From contig JACONQ010000016.1 in assembly GCA_014281115.1 (NCBI GenBank), positions 1,178,001-1,242,000 on the forward strand: 64,000 nt of DNA, given 5' to 3'. Shown one piece after another: positions 1 through 13,017 of this stretch. The translations under genes were made by a program, and so were the position numbers. Numbering within the stretch: the stretch's first letter is position 1; each line of letters begins with the position of its first letter. The notes beneath the pieces are model-generated. The model was not told the origin of the DNA. It saw only the letters and a list, made by a program, of their open reading frames with translations, and did not search any database. Origin of the DNA: Laburnicola sp. R22_1 (lineage: Eukaryota; Ascomycota; Dothideomycetes; Pleosporales; Didymosphaeriaceae).

Positions 1-459
1 CTTTTTATAAGGTCTTTAATATAGTATACAAGCTCTAACTCTTATTATTAGCTAAGGTTTTGTTAATCGCGTTCTTTGGCTACCTATAGGCGCTAATAGC
101 CTTAGTGTCTTTAGCTTAGTGTACTTTAGTTTATATAGAACTAGTTAGCAATTATCTAGTATAAGAACTATTCTCCTAGTTTAAGCGCTTTAATTACTAC
201 AATTGTATTATTAATTAGAGCTATAGTAGTAGAGTTATAAGGTATGAAAGTTTAGGTTTTATTTAGAGTTTTAGTATTTAGTGGGCGTTGCGCGTCCTTA
301 GGCGTTGTGCGTCTATACATAGTAATGCCCAGATTCGCGTAATGTCTATGCAACACTAAAAGCGCTCTATTAGCAATTAGGTAATAGAACTACCCACAAT
401 TAATATTATTACGAGATTTTCTAGAGTAGCACTATATTAATGCTTGCGATTAATTTGCA
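1..459. other. RIP-degraded left flank, no gene seen
   Basis: AT-rich sequence just beyond the 3' end of the P1 transposase relic. No frame resembles a known family. A GC-richer patch near 281-345 repeats the word GCGTTG(C/T)GCGTC twice (near 285 and 302) and may belong to the terminal region of P1, but I could not match it confidently to the opposite end, so no terminal inverted repeat is claimed. Confidence 0.5.
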
Positions 460-1721
460 CTATCTATATCTATTAGGAAGCTTAATATTGTGGCTGCAGC
501 GTATAGATCTAGTTAGGGTAGCAGATGCGGCCTCTAAGGCCTCTCCATTATCTTAAGCATTAACAACACGTTTCTAACGCTTTTTGCTCTATAGAGCTGG
601 CTAAGAGGCCTTTCTCTTACCCTTTTAGGATAGTTGTAGAGCTTTTTTAGCGTTGTGGGCAGACTTCTAGGCAGCGCGCTAAGCTGTCTTTTTAGCCCTC
701 TTTTTCTCCTTTACCTCTCTAGCTACCTCTCGCGCAACACGCTTCTTCTGCTAGATTTTCTCCTTATATAGCTTAGCTGCCTTCTTTAGCTCTGCTATCT
801 CTGCTTTTTAAAGCTGCTACTACTTATCCTCCTACTTCTTAATTAATTAACAAACACGTGCCTCTCTTACTTTCCTTAGTAACTATAAGATAGCCCTACT
901 ATAATAATCCTGACGCTGTTAAAGGTCTAGAGCTTTACTCTTCTTCTCACACTTCTTTTTAATAAATAGCGCCTACCTAAGCCTATTATTATTATACTTA
1001 AGCAGCTTATTTTTAATAGATAGGTGGTAGAGTAATTAATAAAGCTTTTATATATCCTTACTACTTTAATTACTTACTATAGAGCGTACAAGCCTATCTA
1101 TCTTTCTCTAATCATAATTACTAAGCCTCAATAAGGAGCTATTGCCTAATTCTTAATCCTGGGTGAACCTATTAAGGATAGGATTAGAATTAGGTGGCGA
1201 TATACCTATGGCTCTAAAAGAGCTCAGGATAGTTAATTCCTTAAAGGAGACCTTCCACGCGTTCTAGAATAGGAGAAAGAAGTCGCCTTTAGTAATAGAA
1301 ACCAGGCCCTGGCTTCTATAGAGATATCTTAATAGCTCTACTAAGTAGGCTGTTAATAAAGGCTTAAACATTATAACATTAAGAGGCTAAAGCGTATAAG
1401 TTAAATAAGAAAGCAGAATAGTAAGAAGAATCCTATACTAATCACAGTAGTTAATAAAGTCCATAGTAATGTTAAATCTATAGCCATCTATAATTAAGAG
1501 TTAATATAATCGGCGGGTCTTCTCTTTTATACAGTAATTAAATATCTATTTAAGCCAGGCAAGCCCAATATTATCATTCGTCTAGCCAGAGGGTAATAAG
1601 GTAATAAAGACTTCTTATTCTCCTGCCTTAATATCCTCTACCTAGCTTAATTAGATGCTCTTGTTTGCAGCCTTATAGATAAGGCTTAGCGGTAGAGCTA
1701 ATTTATTAGCGCAGATACATA
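460..1721 (-). pseudogene. P1 pogo/Fot1-type transposase relic, C-terminal part
   Basis: Translating the minus strand and ignoring stops gives the C-terminal half of a pogo/Fot1-type DDE transposase. In order I see CICANKLALPLSLIYKAANKSI-like sequence at the A1 junction, the third catalytic block LLIIDGY (the usual DGHxSH, with His changed to Tyr), a TLQPLNVIMFKPL block, and a lysine-rich C-terminal tail (KALQLSQKGKRKAS-like) ending in IKLPNRYR before a TAG at 460-462. In-frame stops are mostly converted Gln or Trp codons, as expected from RIP. The frame continues into 29862-30295 once A1 is removed, and then to the N-terminal piece at 37697-37815 once A3 is removed. This is the oldest layer of the nested stack and can no longer encode an active transposase. 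Confidence 0.8.
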
Positions 1722-1959
1722 TGTTAGATAGACGGTTACTGTGCATTCTAGTAATAATCTCTCTGTAAAATACACTAAGGAGGCTGGCGCACTACTGTTT
1801 TGCATTGCCCCTTTACTATTCTAGATAGTATAAGGGCCTTAGCATAGATAGAAACTTCTCGCGATAGCTAGGCTTCTCCATTTTTACAATCAATTATTAT
1901 AGTCATTAATTCTCATTAATATATTATCTCAAAGTGACAGAACACTATTAAATCTAACA
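1722..1959 (+). repeat. A1 5' LTR
   Basis: 238 bp, beginning TGTTAGATAGACGG and ending AAATCTAACA. It pairs with the 3' LTR at 29624-29861, the same length. Differences between the two are mainly C/T or G/A, the RIP pattern. The preceding five bases ACATA are the left TSD. Confidence 0.93.
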
Positions 1960-1970
1960 ATTAAGAGTCT
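1960..1970 (+). other. A1 primer-binding site, tRNA-Lys(CUU) anticodon-arm type
   Basis: ATTAAGAGTCT lies directly after the 5' LTR. It is the complement of AGACTCTTAAT, the anticodon arm of eukaryotic tRNA-Lys(CUU) as I know it. Priming from an internally cut (half) tRNA is known in the copia group. The same word sits beside the 5' LTRs of C1 and C2, and a one-base variant (ATGAAGAGTCT) beside A3. The tRNA identity rests on memory of the conserved anticodon arm, not on a search. Confidence 0.65.
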
Positions 1971-2724
1971 TACTACCTTAATTAATCCTAAGAAAAGACA
2001 ATGTCGCTGTTAACGCTCCGCGACTTAACAATTATATTAACTAATTATACTAACTATACACTATGACTGCAGTAGCTAAAAGCGCGATGTGAGCTAATAG
2101 ATATATGGCCTATTATTAATCTAGACAGAGCCAAGCTCCCACGCGAAAAGCCGACACTACCGTCGCTACTAGAAATAGCGAGTTATTAGCCAATTATCCG
2201 CGTAAATAATAACAATTAACAGAACCCTTTAACACGCCTATTAGAGCTATTAAACTTAGGCCTTAAGGTATATAAGGAGGATATTAAGTTCTATAAGATA
2301 TAGCTTAAGGACTATAAGATTAAGGACAAAGAATACTAAGAAGAGAGAATAAGTCTTAAGAAAGTGATTATTTATATCCAATCTACTGTGTCGCAACACC
2401 TATAATATAACTACTATAAGCCTGGAGAGCAGATCTAAAAATGGATTAAATCTCTAATGCAGATAGTAGGCGTTAATAAGGAAGACAAGCGGGATAGAGC
2501 GAGAGTATAATACCTATAGGCTCTTAAGCCAATAAGATAACCCTTAAACTAAGATACCTAGCTAACTAAGTATAATTAGGCAGCTATAGAAGCAGAGATA
2601 AATAATATCGCTAAAGTACAATTAATTTATAATACTATAAAGGACTTCCTAATTGCGATTATAAAGACTGCTTCTACCTAGGGCGTGTCCTTTTAAGAAA
2701 CTAGACGCTAAGACGCAGATATAA

Positions 2725-2908
2725 TATAATAGTAGTGGGTAAGTTTAGAGTTGCTACCTACAGATTTACTATTGTCTGTACTAGTTTATTACTACCTACA
2801 CTTCTTTACTGCTATCTAGATTGTCTATTAGTATATATTCTAGATACTACTTATATTTAATATAATAAGTGTTGCCTTAACTTTCGCCTTTTAGCTACAA
2901 CCGCTATA
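2725..2908 (+). repeat. B1 5' LTR
   Basis: 184 bp. It contains the family-typical run AGTAGTGGGTAAGTTTAGAG near the start and CCTTTTAGCTACAACCGC near the end. The first dinucleotide is TA where the B1 3' LTR has TG, a RIP change of the LTR end. Confidence 0.9.
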
Positions 2909-5900
2909 GTTATAAGTCCGAATTGTGACGGGGCCTCACTTACCTAAGCAATTACTCTACTAAGGACACTACAGTCTTACTATAAGAGCAACTCTATAAG
3001 TACGATAACAACTAAGTTGGATCTAGCTATTACTTAAGTGATAATTGTCCTTAGTTAATTAGAAGATTGGCATAAATAGCTATTTATCCGTAAGAATATA
3101 GTGCAAAAGAACCAACTCTAGAAATATATTAATCTAGATATTGTAGCAGACAAGCTACCGCAGCTTAAGGAGCTAATAGAGCCTTAGCTTAGCGACTACA
3201 ATAGCACAGCTACTACGTACGCTAGCCTAAATACTAAGCAGCGAGCTAATTACTATTAGGCGTATAAGAGATAGGAAAATAAGGATCTAGAGTATAAGCA
3301 TTAGCTAAAGGCTCTAGCAGAATTTAACTCTAAGATTAGTAAGACGATAGTAGCACACTATATATACCTAATTAAGGATAAGGGTACGCCGCACAAACAA
3401 CTTATAACTCTTAAGAAATATCTTACACTAATAGACGCGACACGTTGCCATAATTTAATAATAAAGTATTAGGATCTCTAGATACTACTAAAGGGCAGAA
3501 AAGTTAAAGAGTGGCTTTAATATTAGGTTAAGGTTACTAACTAGTGCAAGGCTATTAGGCTGGCAGAGATAGAGGATTCTTGCGCGTAGGAAGACTTCCT
3601 AGTCGCCTGTAAGGTACTTAACTCAGAATATAGAATATTAGGTCTATAAGACCTAATCTAGAAGAAGAGGCTTAGTAAAATAGTCCTATTAGTAGAGGAC
3701 TACGTTGCCAAGTTCTTAGCATACTTAAAGCGCACACGCCTAATTAGTATAGGCTTTAGTACACATATAGTAGAGCTAGAGATAGCTAAGCTAATAAAAA
3801 CACTATAAAGCAAACCTTTACAAAGCGGTATATACCTTTATAGTAATAAACACTCTTAGTCTAAGTGCTAGGTAATAAATCTAGATGCTTCTTTCTAACC
3901 CTAAGAATATAATAATAAGGAGGGTAGTAAGAAGGTGGTAGCAGCTTTTGCTAAGAATCTAAGCTTAAAGATAAGAGTAGAGAAGGCTATAAAGAACTAG
4001 AAGACAACTTAATTAAGCTCTAAGTCTGTAGTTACTATTAATAATAGAAAGCCTCCCTTAAACCTATCTACCTATACCGCACAATATATAAAATCTAATA
4101 CTGTTATAGTTAATAAGCGCGGCGAGCGCGATAAGAAGCTATTGTTTAACAACAGTGTTAAACCTGCTAAGGAGCTAGTAGCTCTATCTACACTTAATAA
4201 TATTACTAGCTACGACTTATTAAGCAATTAATTTATACTTAATTCTAATTCAAACACCTATATTGTTAATACTAAGTCTTGGCCTAGATAGATAAGAGAG
4301 TATAAGGCTAGTGCTAACAACTTTATAGAAGCAGCAATAGAATATATTAAAATTACTATATAGGGTAGTATAAAACTAATAGTAAAGATACCTAAGAGCC
4401 TATTAGCTATAGTCCTAACGCACGTTGCTTTAGTTAAAGGCTTCTTAATAAGTCTTATAGGCTTAGCACGATGTCGCTTAAGTTAGATTTACTTTAACTT
4501 AGAATAAGATCTTCTATATAAGGTTAGTAGAAAGTCCATAGTTGTATATCTAGAGTACTAAGATAGACACTGGCTAGTTAACGCTAATGCTAGCTGCCGC
4601 CTAGAAACTCACTTATTATTATCCTTTAGCACTACTTACCAACCTTTAAAGGACCCTTAACCTAATTGTATAATCGACTATAGGATAGCCCATAACACCT
4701 GGGGTCACCCTAGCAAGAAGGCGATTAAGAAGCTGGCTAACTATATGGAAGGCTTATAAGTAAAAGATAGAGACAGCGACTTCTATGGCGTATGTGTCGA
4801 ATTAAAGCTCTTAAACTAAGTCTCTAGAAGATAGCAAAAGGACTTTGCATAAAGGAAGTTCTATTGCGTTACTATAGACTTTATCTAGCTACTACCTTAA
4901 GAAGTAGACTCTTATCTTAATAGTAATAGAGTTGTAGATTATATAGTAAACTAGTATAGCAAGTGGCATAAAGTGAATTGCTTTCTACACTATACGAAGG
5001 CATTTCTAAGCCGCTGGCTTATCCGTAAGATTCGTAAGATACAGCGTATCTTTAATAGCGACGTTATTGCAACTAAGACTAACAATAATTAAGGGTATAG
5101 AGTTGCACTAAATATATTAAAGGAGCTCTGCGCTGAGCTAGGTATCTAATACGAGCCGCGGGCAGAATACGCAGACAAGTAGAACGGCCTTGCTAAGAGA
5201 GTAGGCAAGGTTATTGTTATTTGAGCTCAAGCCATGAGACTTAAAGGAAATCTGCCAAAATAATTATTAAATAAGCTGCTTAAGACAGTAGCATATATAC
5301 TGAATCGTACACCAACCAAAGCGCTAGATTAGAAGACTCCATATGAGATTGTATGGGGATTGAAGCCAAAGGTAAACTACCTGCGCCCTATAGGCTGCCG
5401 AGTGTACGTCCGAAACCCATTAGTTAAAAGAGGTGATAAGCTCGAGTCTAGAGCACTTATTGGCTAACTCGTAGGCTATAATTTAACAAATATCTTTAGG
5501 ATCTAGCTGCTAACAAAGGACAGAGTAATTTAAGCAAGAGATATTATTTTCGAGCCAACGCGATTTTATAAGGGACTAGATGGCTACGCAACTAAGTTAG
5601 TAATTAAAAAAGTTATAGAGCTGCTTGCCTTTTTAAAAGAAGCTAAATCTAATAATATTGCTATTAAAGAGCTTATAACGCTTAGGCAGAGTTATATAGT
5701 ACCTATAGCTATAGCTTCTACTAGCGAGTAGTAGGTAGAGGATAAGAATAGAGCTACTAAAGCTAAGGTTAACAAGGTTAATAAAGTTAATAAGAATGTA
5801 AAGGACTTATTTTTAGGAGGTGGGCTACTTACGCCTATGTCTAGAGGTTCACCTTTACCTTATATAACTAGACATTAGAACAATAATAATCTAGTTAAAG

Positions 5901-6208
5901 TTCTCCTAATAGAGTAAAACCTAGAGTTAACACTAAAAGAGCTCTCTACTACCTAAATCTCTGGCTATATACCTAATCGCCATAATAATAACACGCTAAG
6001 GCGTAGAAATCTTAAAATTAATAAGTTAAACATACTTACAGGTTTACACTAATAGCGGTAGCGCGCTAAAGATCTTATAGATACAACTAGATACTAAACG
6101 CACGTGATTTTCTATAGAATACATATTAATAACTACCTATACGCCTTTTTAACAGCGCTAAAACCGCAGCCTATGATTAAGATTTATTAGTTATAGGTTC
6201 CGCCTTCA

Positions 6209-6394
6209 TGTTAGATTTAATGGTTGAATGCGATAATGCGCCTTAATAGATAATAATGATTGTATTGTATTTGTGTCCACCGTGTTCGGCTAGTTCTGAC
6301 TTCTTCGCTAGTGTGCCAAGCCAGGTAGTCCCTGCTTTATTGTACAGATCCAACCTTAACACGCTTGTTCTATCTAATAGCTGCATATCTAACA
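6209..6394 (-). repeat. C1 3' LTR (left end)
   Basis: 186 bp, TGTTAGATTTAATGG to GCATATCTAACA. The adjoining CACCCCC is the complement of the polypurine tract. Confidence 0.92.
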
Positions 6395-6419
6395 CACCCC
6401 CTTAGCTTAGAAGATCCTT

Positions 6420-9400
6420 ACAAGCTGAACTATTTAGCAGCCTGTTATCCTAAAGTAAGGTTATTAAGGTGCTCTTAAATTTCCTTAAGAGGTGCTTTAT
6501 TTGCTACTTTGCGTTCTGTTATCTTAACTAGCCCAAGTTAGGTTAGGAACCCTTTCTACTTATTAACTGGGAGGACCTTTGTAAAGCTGTCGGCAATTAT
6601 TTCTGCCAATTGTACGTACTCTACCTTAATCTTTTTAGTAGAGACTTTTTATCTTAACTAGTAATTGTGAATATCGACGTGTCGTAGTTTAGTCTAAAGC
6701 CTAGATATCTGCTTAGTAACTAGTTAAATAGTTTGCTTATTATCGCATTGGATAGTAATTAACAATAAGCACAGTTCAATCTGCAGTTTGTCTAATAGTC
6801 TTAATATAAAGATTGCTTCCTTAGCCACTTGCAATAAGGCAAGAAGCTCTGCTTTAGTTATTAAAGTTGTGACAGTGTCTTATTTGCTTACTTTCTAGGT
6901 AATAAGTCTATTAAATAGCTTAATAGCGTATTCTTACAAGCTTTTTCTGTCTAGTGTGTTGTTAGTAAATAAGGTATTACTAGCTACTTAAAGGCAGTTG
7001 CCTCCTCTAAGCTATAGTGCTCTCTATCTAGTGCTTAATAAGTATAGTAGTACTTAATCAGCAGCATTGTAATGTTCTAAGCCCGGATTTAATAGGAATT
7101 AAGCTAGCCTTAAGGTTGCAAAGGCTATGTCTAGTTAAGTTATTACTGCCGCGAATAGAAGCGATCCGATCTTGCGTTAGTATTTGTTAATTTCTAAGGG
7201 TGTTGCTAAGCCGTCTTGTGGTTTTAGCTTAATAGCTGCCATTGGGGTGTCGTGTTAAATATCCCTCTTATTAACTAATTAACTAATCTTGTCTAAGTAG
7301 GCAGTCTAAGAGAGTTAAATTATTCTAGTCTTTTAATCTCTAATAATCTTTACGCTAAGAAACTACTAAAGGTTGTTTTCTCCACTTAAGGTGTATTTTT
7401 CTTATAGGCGCTTAATTGCTTATTAGGCTTCTTTCTCTTTCTGCTTATAAAAAGCTAAGATAATATTATTAACATAGAAGAAGACGATGATTTTGTCTTT
7501 AAAAAGGCAGCATGGCTCGTAAGGCACTATCTAGAAACCTAGAGCTTTAAGTGTTAAGGTAAACTCTTTCTGCCAAAGGAGTGGTAAGATCTAAAGACTA
7601 TATAAAGCCTTGTTAACTTAAAGTATTATTCTAGGCTTCTAATAGCCATAGGGCATTCTTATATATACCTCTTAGTTTATACTTGTATAGACAAAAGCGT
7701 TTGTAATATTATATTACTTAAGCTCTATATTATAGTAAGCTGCTATTGCCACTAGCATTTAAAACAACCTGCTAGTAAGCGTGGCTACATAAGTGTCTTA
7801 AGAGGTAATATTCTATTATTAATCGCCCTAAACAACTAGCCGTGCCTTGCACTTTAGCAAGCGATAGTGTTTATTAAGCTTATAGGTATATACCCACATA
7901 CAGTTAAGGATCTGCTATCCTATTAGTTTAATCTTCTTTATTAGTACTTCTAACTATGATTTTATTTGTTTGTGGCTTGCGAGGTGATCCCGCTCTGCTT
8001 CTTTAAACAATTCGCCCATTAGGTGATCCTCAAGCTTAGTACGGCACGTTGGCAGAGGTGGGAGTTGACTTTAATGGGGCTTTAAGCCTTTGGCAAGCGT
8101 TCTTATTATCTTAGCCTTGTCTATAACATCCCCTCTATATTTCCCAATATAGCTAGCTTGAGTTTCTGCCATAAAGGCGGCTGCCTAGGGGACAGTTTTA
8201 GATAACCCTTTTAGGTTTATTTCTAATTTATTTTTAGCTATTAACTGCGCAAGTAATGCCGCAGGTAGTGGTGTAGTTAGAAGAGTCGGATAGTTGTCCC
8301 TAATCTTCACTCCTTAGTAGTAGCCTAGTGGGTCTACTTCGCCTTAGGGATTTAATAAGCCTCCAACAGTGTCGTCTTTATAGAAGGACTCTGTCTCTAG
8401 TTAATAACTTAGTGTTAGGAGTTTGATTATTCTTACGTATATAGCAATTTCCTCTAGTGTACTATATATAAGGTTATCTATAAGGTCCTTAGTTTTGCCA
8501 CTAAAGATAGTTTGTTTGTTAAAGATAATATTATAGGTGCTTATCACCTTAGCAAGTAATAGTATCTAAATTTAATAGATGTTTAAGGACCGGTATCCTA
8601 CTAGGTAACTAATCTAAGCCTTTAAGTCTAGGCGTTATAGTCTTAATTTACCTTAATGTGTATTATTTATTATTACGAATGCTTTGTAGTCATACGCTTT
8701 AAGGTAAGCAAGATTAAGTTTCTTAATTAAGGTAACTACTTCGTTGTTTAGAGCAACTCGTGTGAAGAATATCTTATATGGCGTTTTCTAGTTATTCGCA
8801 TAATTCGGTGTTTAATTATAGAGGTATACTGCAGCTCTCGTAACTTCGGGCCATAGTTCCTAGGGTAGGTTGGCATTAAGACGCATCACGCGCGATTTCT
8901 CTTTATTCACACCTCCTAAGCGTTTAGCACCTCTATTTTGAGCTTATGTATCTAGGGCGAAAGGCTTAACAGTAATTCCTTGTAATGCTAACTAGCGCTC
9001 AATTTTCGGTTTTACCATTATGATCTCGTTGTCCGCTTTAATAACCTTGACCGTAATTTTATAATAGTTTTTAAGAAAGAGAAAGAAGTTTAATAGAACT
9101 TTAATAACTAACTTTACTAGTTAATTGTCTTTAAAATAAAAGTCTTATTACAGGCCTAAGTACCTATTAGTAATAAGCATCTAGCTCCTTTCGCTAGTGC
9201 TACTTTACGCCTTATAGGCATAAAAGTTGATAGCTAGTCTTTCTCCTAGTCCTTTATTGTTAATTCGCGGTGCTTAGCTAATTTGTTGCCAGATCTTTAC
9301 TTTCCTATAGGAGTCGCATTAAACTGTTATAACTCCCTTAACTCGCACCCCTTTAGCTTGCTGCACAAGATGTTTAATAGCTACTAGTCTAGAGTATCCT

Positions 9401-11139
9401 AGTCTCTTATACTATAATTTAGCTAAGGCCCTTTATAGTGCTCCTTTTATTCGTGATATATTCTTATAAATATAATATAAAGTAGGTAGTAGCGGATTAT
9501 ACTTAAGTACCTATTAACTATATATCTTAGATAGTTTTCTAATAATCTTATTGTCTAGTCCTTTTAGTGTAGTTGGGTCCGTTTGCGTATTCTACTAGAT
9601 TCCTCTATGCCTTAGTAGTTAAAAGGAGACTAGATTGTATAGGAGGTCTAAACAGATAGCCATATTATGTAGAACGAACGTAGTTGTTCTATATTAGCCT
9701 CTTAGTGTTAAGTTAATAGAGCTATAGCCTTTTATCTATATCTTTATATTGCTAGCCTATATATAATCTCTAGATATAGGTAGACGGAAGTTATAGATAT
9801 AATTAGGGTTGTTTGTAATATGGTAAGTTAATCCTAAATTAAGAATAAACGAGCGCTTTAGCGGGTAATTAGACACTTCTATTTCCATTAGCGCTGATAT
9901 AAACGCAGCGTTAACGTTTAATATTCTCCGTCCCTCTAGTTAGTCCTTAGGAGACTTAAGGATCTTAGGTGTGGACGTGTGCAATTGTTTAATATTTGGT
10001 GTTTTTAATCTTAGTCTGCTTTGTCCTCTTAACAGTCCTTGAAATTTAGGATTATGCTCGCGCTTTAATGCGACAAGTTCTTTAATCTTCTTATTTAGTT
10101 TCTACTACTTAGGAGCTTTGTCTGCATTAATATAGAAGCAATCCCAGAGTCTATAGCAATGTTCACACGTAGGACATTTAGCGCCTCCTATTTTTGCAGG
10201 TTTTTAGACTAAGGATAAGTTCTTATTATCTTTTTAGTCATCACGTTAATATTGGGGTCTGCCCCGTTTTCTAGATAGTACTGCTTTGGCATCAATGCCC
10301 TAGGTGGTTTTCCCACTTTTAGCGAGGTATAACAAGTTATCTGTCACAAATACGGCCTTATACTTCCCTATTCGAGGGGTTGGATAATTTAATATTATAT
10401 GCTCTTAGAAGCGCTTTATTATTTCTTTCCGATTTATGCTAGGTGTGAACCGTCTGCTATTCTAAAAGGTTGTAGACTAATTGGGCGCAACTTTGTTTAT
10501 AGCAGTTAGAAAGTTCTTTATAATTATATTAATCTGTATTATCTTAGGGATATTGCTTATCTCCGCTTCTATAGCTGCTTAATTATATTTAGCAAGCTAT
10601 ATGTCCCAATTTAACGCGTTTCTTATTAGTCTGAGAGATGTAAGGTATTAGTCGCGGGCTCGTTCTCTCTCGAATCGTTCGTTAACGCTAACTGTGACTT
10701 TGAGGTTCGTAATCTACTATCTTAGTAGTTAATCTAGGAGGCAGCAAGTGCGCTAAAGATGTGGGCTGACAGTAGCCTAAATATAAACAATGATTTGCTA
10801 GAGGCTTATTTACTCCTTTTTAAAATCATATTAATTATTCTTATACTGCTTAGCAAGAATCTTGTAATACTTAAGATCTTCTTTAAACGTCTTAAGTCCT
10901 ACTGCTAACAGTTTGGACTGCCTTATTAGGATACTAATGTTCGCTGCTAGAGTATACCCATTAATTAGTAGCGCCCTTAGGGCTATAGGTTTAGGTTTTA
11001 TTAGGATATTCGATATAGGATTAACTTTTGGCCAGATGCGATATAGGACGTATCTAGACTAGAGCTATATTATTCATGCCCTATAGTTAGTGTGGTCTCG
11101 AAGGGTCACCGTTAGGTCACGCTAGGGTAGTGCAGTCAT
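6420..11139 (-). pseudogene. C1 Gag-Pol relic
   Basis: The minus strand starts at ATG 11139 (MTALP, equivalent to MAALPQRDLTV in C2) and runs to about 6420. The Gag zinc knuckle (~10145-10180) reads CPTCEHCYRLWDC, with the His position occupied by Tyr. RT carries YVNN in place of YVDD at 7465-7476, so both catalytic aspartates are gone. Many TAG/TAA codons stand where C2 has Gln or Trp codons. The knuckle layout and the tRNA-Lys-type primer site are shared with family A, suggesting A and C are related copia lineages. Confidence 0.85.
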
Positions 11140-11161
11140 TTTAGTATTAATTAAGGCAGTG

Positions 11162-11172
11162 AGACTCTTAAT
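11162..11172 (-). other. C1 primer-binding site, tRNA-Lys(CUU) type
   Basis: AGACTCTTAAT on the plus strand abuts the right LTR at 11173. On the element's sense strand it reads ATTAAGAGTCT, as in A1. Confidence 0.65.
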
Positions 11173-11358
11173 TGTTAGATTTAATAGTTAAATGCGATAA
11201 TACGCCTTAATAGATAATAATAATTGTATTGTGTTTGTGTCTACTATGTTTGGCTGGTTCTGACTTCTTTGCTAGTGTGCCAAGCCAGGTAGTCCCTGCT
11301 TTATTGTATAGATCCAACCTTAACGCGCTTGTTCTATCTAATAGCTGCATATCTGACA
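11173..11358 (-). repeat. C1 5' LTR (right end)
   Basis: 186 bp, TGTTAGATTTAATAG to GCATATCTGACA. It is followed by CTCCA, the right TSD, and then by B1 sequence. Confidence 0.92.
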
Positions 11359-13017
11359 CTCCACTAAGGACCTAGAAAGACCTAGAGACTTATCTATATA
11401 GAGCTAAGTTTTAATAAGCTAGTTAAGAAGAATACTATAGTATATAAAGCAAAGAATGCTTTGTAAGAACTATAAAAATAGTAAAAAGTACTAACACTAA
11501 AGTGTTACTACTAATGTGGATTTTTACGTACAAATTTAATAAAGATGGCTTTTTTTTATAGTTTAAGGCACGTCTAGTGCTTTAAGGTAACCTTAAGTAG
11601 CTATATAGAGACACCTACGCTACCATACTAGCAGTACGCATATTTAGAGTAATTACTACTATTGCTAATTATTTTAGACTAGCGCTAGTTTAGTATAACG
11701 TACTAATAGCTTTTCTTAACACTAGACTTAATTGTCTACTCTACGCGCAAATGCCAGACAGATTTTAAGTAGATAGAGAACTACTCCAAATACTCCGCAC
11801 TCTCTATAGATTAAAAGAGTCACCACTACTATAGTATAAGGAGCTCCGCAGAACGCTATAGTTACTAGAGATAAAGCCTATACTAGGTTTTCTATATATG
11901 TACACTAATAAATAGCTTATCCTATTTATCTATATTAATAATATTATTATGGCTTATTACTCTTGTAACGCTAAGCTACACTAGCAGTTTAAGCAAAAGC
12001 TTAGTAAGTACTATTAACTAAAGCGACTTAGTCCACTTAAGTAGTTCTTAGGCATATGCATTAAATAAGATATCGCTGCCCATAAACTTTGGCTACTCTA
12101 GAATGCCTATATTAATAAGGTAACTATAAACTATAACATAACAACTACTAGCTGCCGCGCCGAGGTACTAATAATAGTTAACTGTCTTAAGCCATCTATA
12201 AAGGAACCTAACACAGCCTAGACAAAGCTTTACTAGGAGCTTATTAGTTATCTTACGTTTCTTACGTAGATTACTCGCCTAGATCTAGCACGCGCTTATG
12301 TAATACACGCTTTATATCTTACTAACCCTAGACAAGCTTATATAGAGTCTATTTATAAAGTGTGGCGATATATTCTAGAGACTTAGTACTATACACTAGA
12401 AGCTTATATAGCCAAAGAAGGGATTTAGAAGTTTATAACTATAGAAGAAAACTATTATAACTCTATCTTCTTTAGAGCATCTAATACAGCTTTCGCTAAT
12501 AATATAGAAACTTGCTATAGCTTCTAAGGCTACGTTTTCTAACTATTTAGGATGACAATTAACTAAAAGTCTACCCTATAGCGTACAGTTACTAAATCTA
12601 CTACTAAGGCAGAGCTACTTGCGCTTTCTCTTATAGGCGTAGAGATAGAGGAATGGCTTTGCTTATACCGCAGCCTATCCTTAACACTAAACACAACTCT
12701 AATTATTTAGTGTAATAACTAGTAGACTATTAGAATTGTTATAAAGAAGTAAGATAAGCTAGTAATAAAGCTTAAGCACGTTAATATATACTAGAGTTAG
12801 ATTTGCTAAAAAGTAGAGTAAGGATAACTTAACGTCTAATGGCGACCTACTAATAGAATGCCTGCTAATAGAATAACTAAGATGCTATTCTGCCAAAAGC
12901 ATGCCGAGTTTATAAGCTAGCTATACCTTATAAATCTACACTCTTAACTTTAATATATAGTAAATATATAGAAAAAGTTATTTTTATATTACTAGATAAC
13001 TATAGAATATAGGAGTG

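Larger units (their letters stand above)
6209..11358 (-). mobile_element. C1: copia-family LTR retrotransposon on the minus strand, inside B1
   Basis: 5150 bp with 186-bp LTRs (6209-6394 and 11173-11358), ends TGTTAGAT..ATCTGACA. The TSD is CTTCA (6204-6208) and CTCCA (11359-11363), one C/T difference. The second B copy has an uninterrupted CGCCTCTACTAAGG at the matching place (~25041), which confirms the insertion point. The purine tract (CACCCCCTTAGC on the plus strand, 6395-6406) next to the left LTR and the tRNA-Lys-type site next to the right LTR both show minus orientation. C2 is a second copy. Confidence 0.94.
2909..13017 (+). pseudogene. B1 Gag-Pol relic, interrupted by C1
   Basis: Stop-ignoring translation of the plus strand gives a copia polyprotein in the usual order. 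The Gag part (~3000-3950) ends in a damaged zinc knuckle (LYSNKHSQSKC-like). The integrase region includes a HxxLGHPS-like block and an EYADKxNGLAKR block (~5165-5205). After C1, the RT continues with a YINN in place of YVDD at 11931-11942, and RNase H ends near 12980. The leader begins GTTATAAGTCC directly after the LTR, similar to the D primer site and perhaps a Met-tRNA site, less clear than in D. Stops are at Gln/Trp positions. B and A are different families: their Gag parts do not align by eye. Confidence 0.85.

Noticed and set aside
281..345. Left terminal inverted repeat of P1
   Set aside because: GC-rich repeated words are suggestive, but no convincing inverted partner was found near 37700-37815, where P1's other end may be missing.
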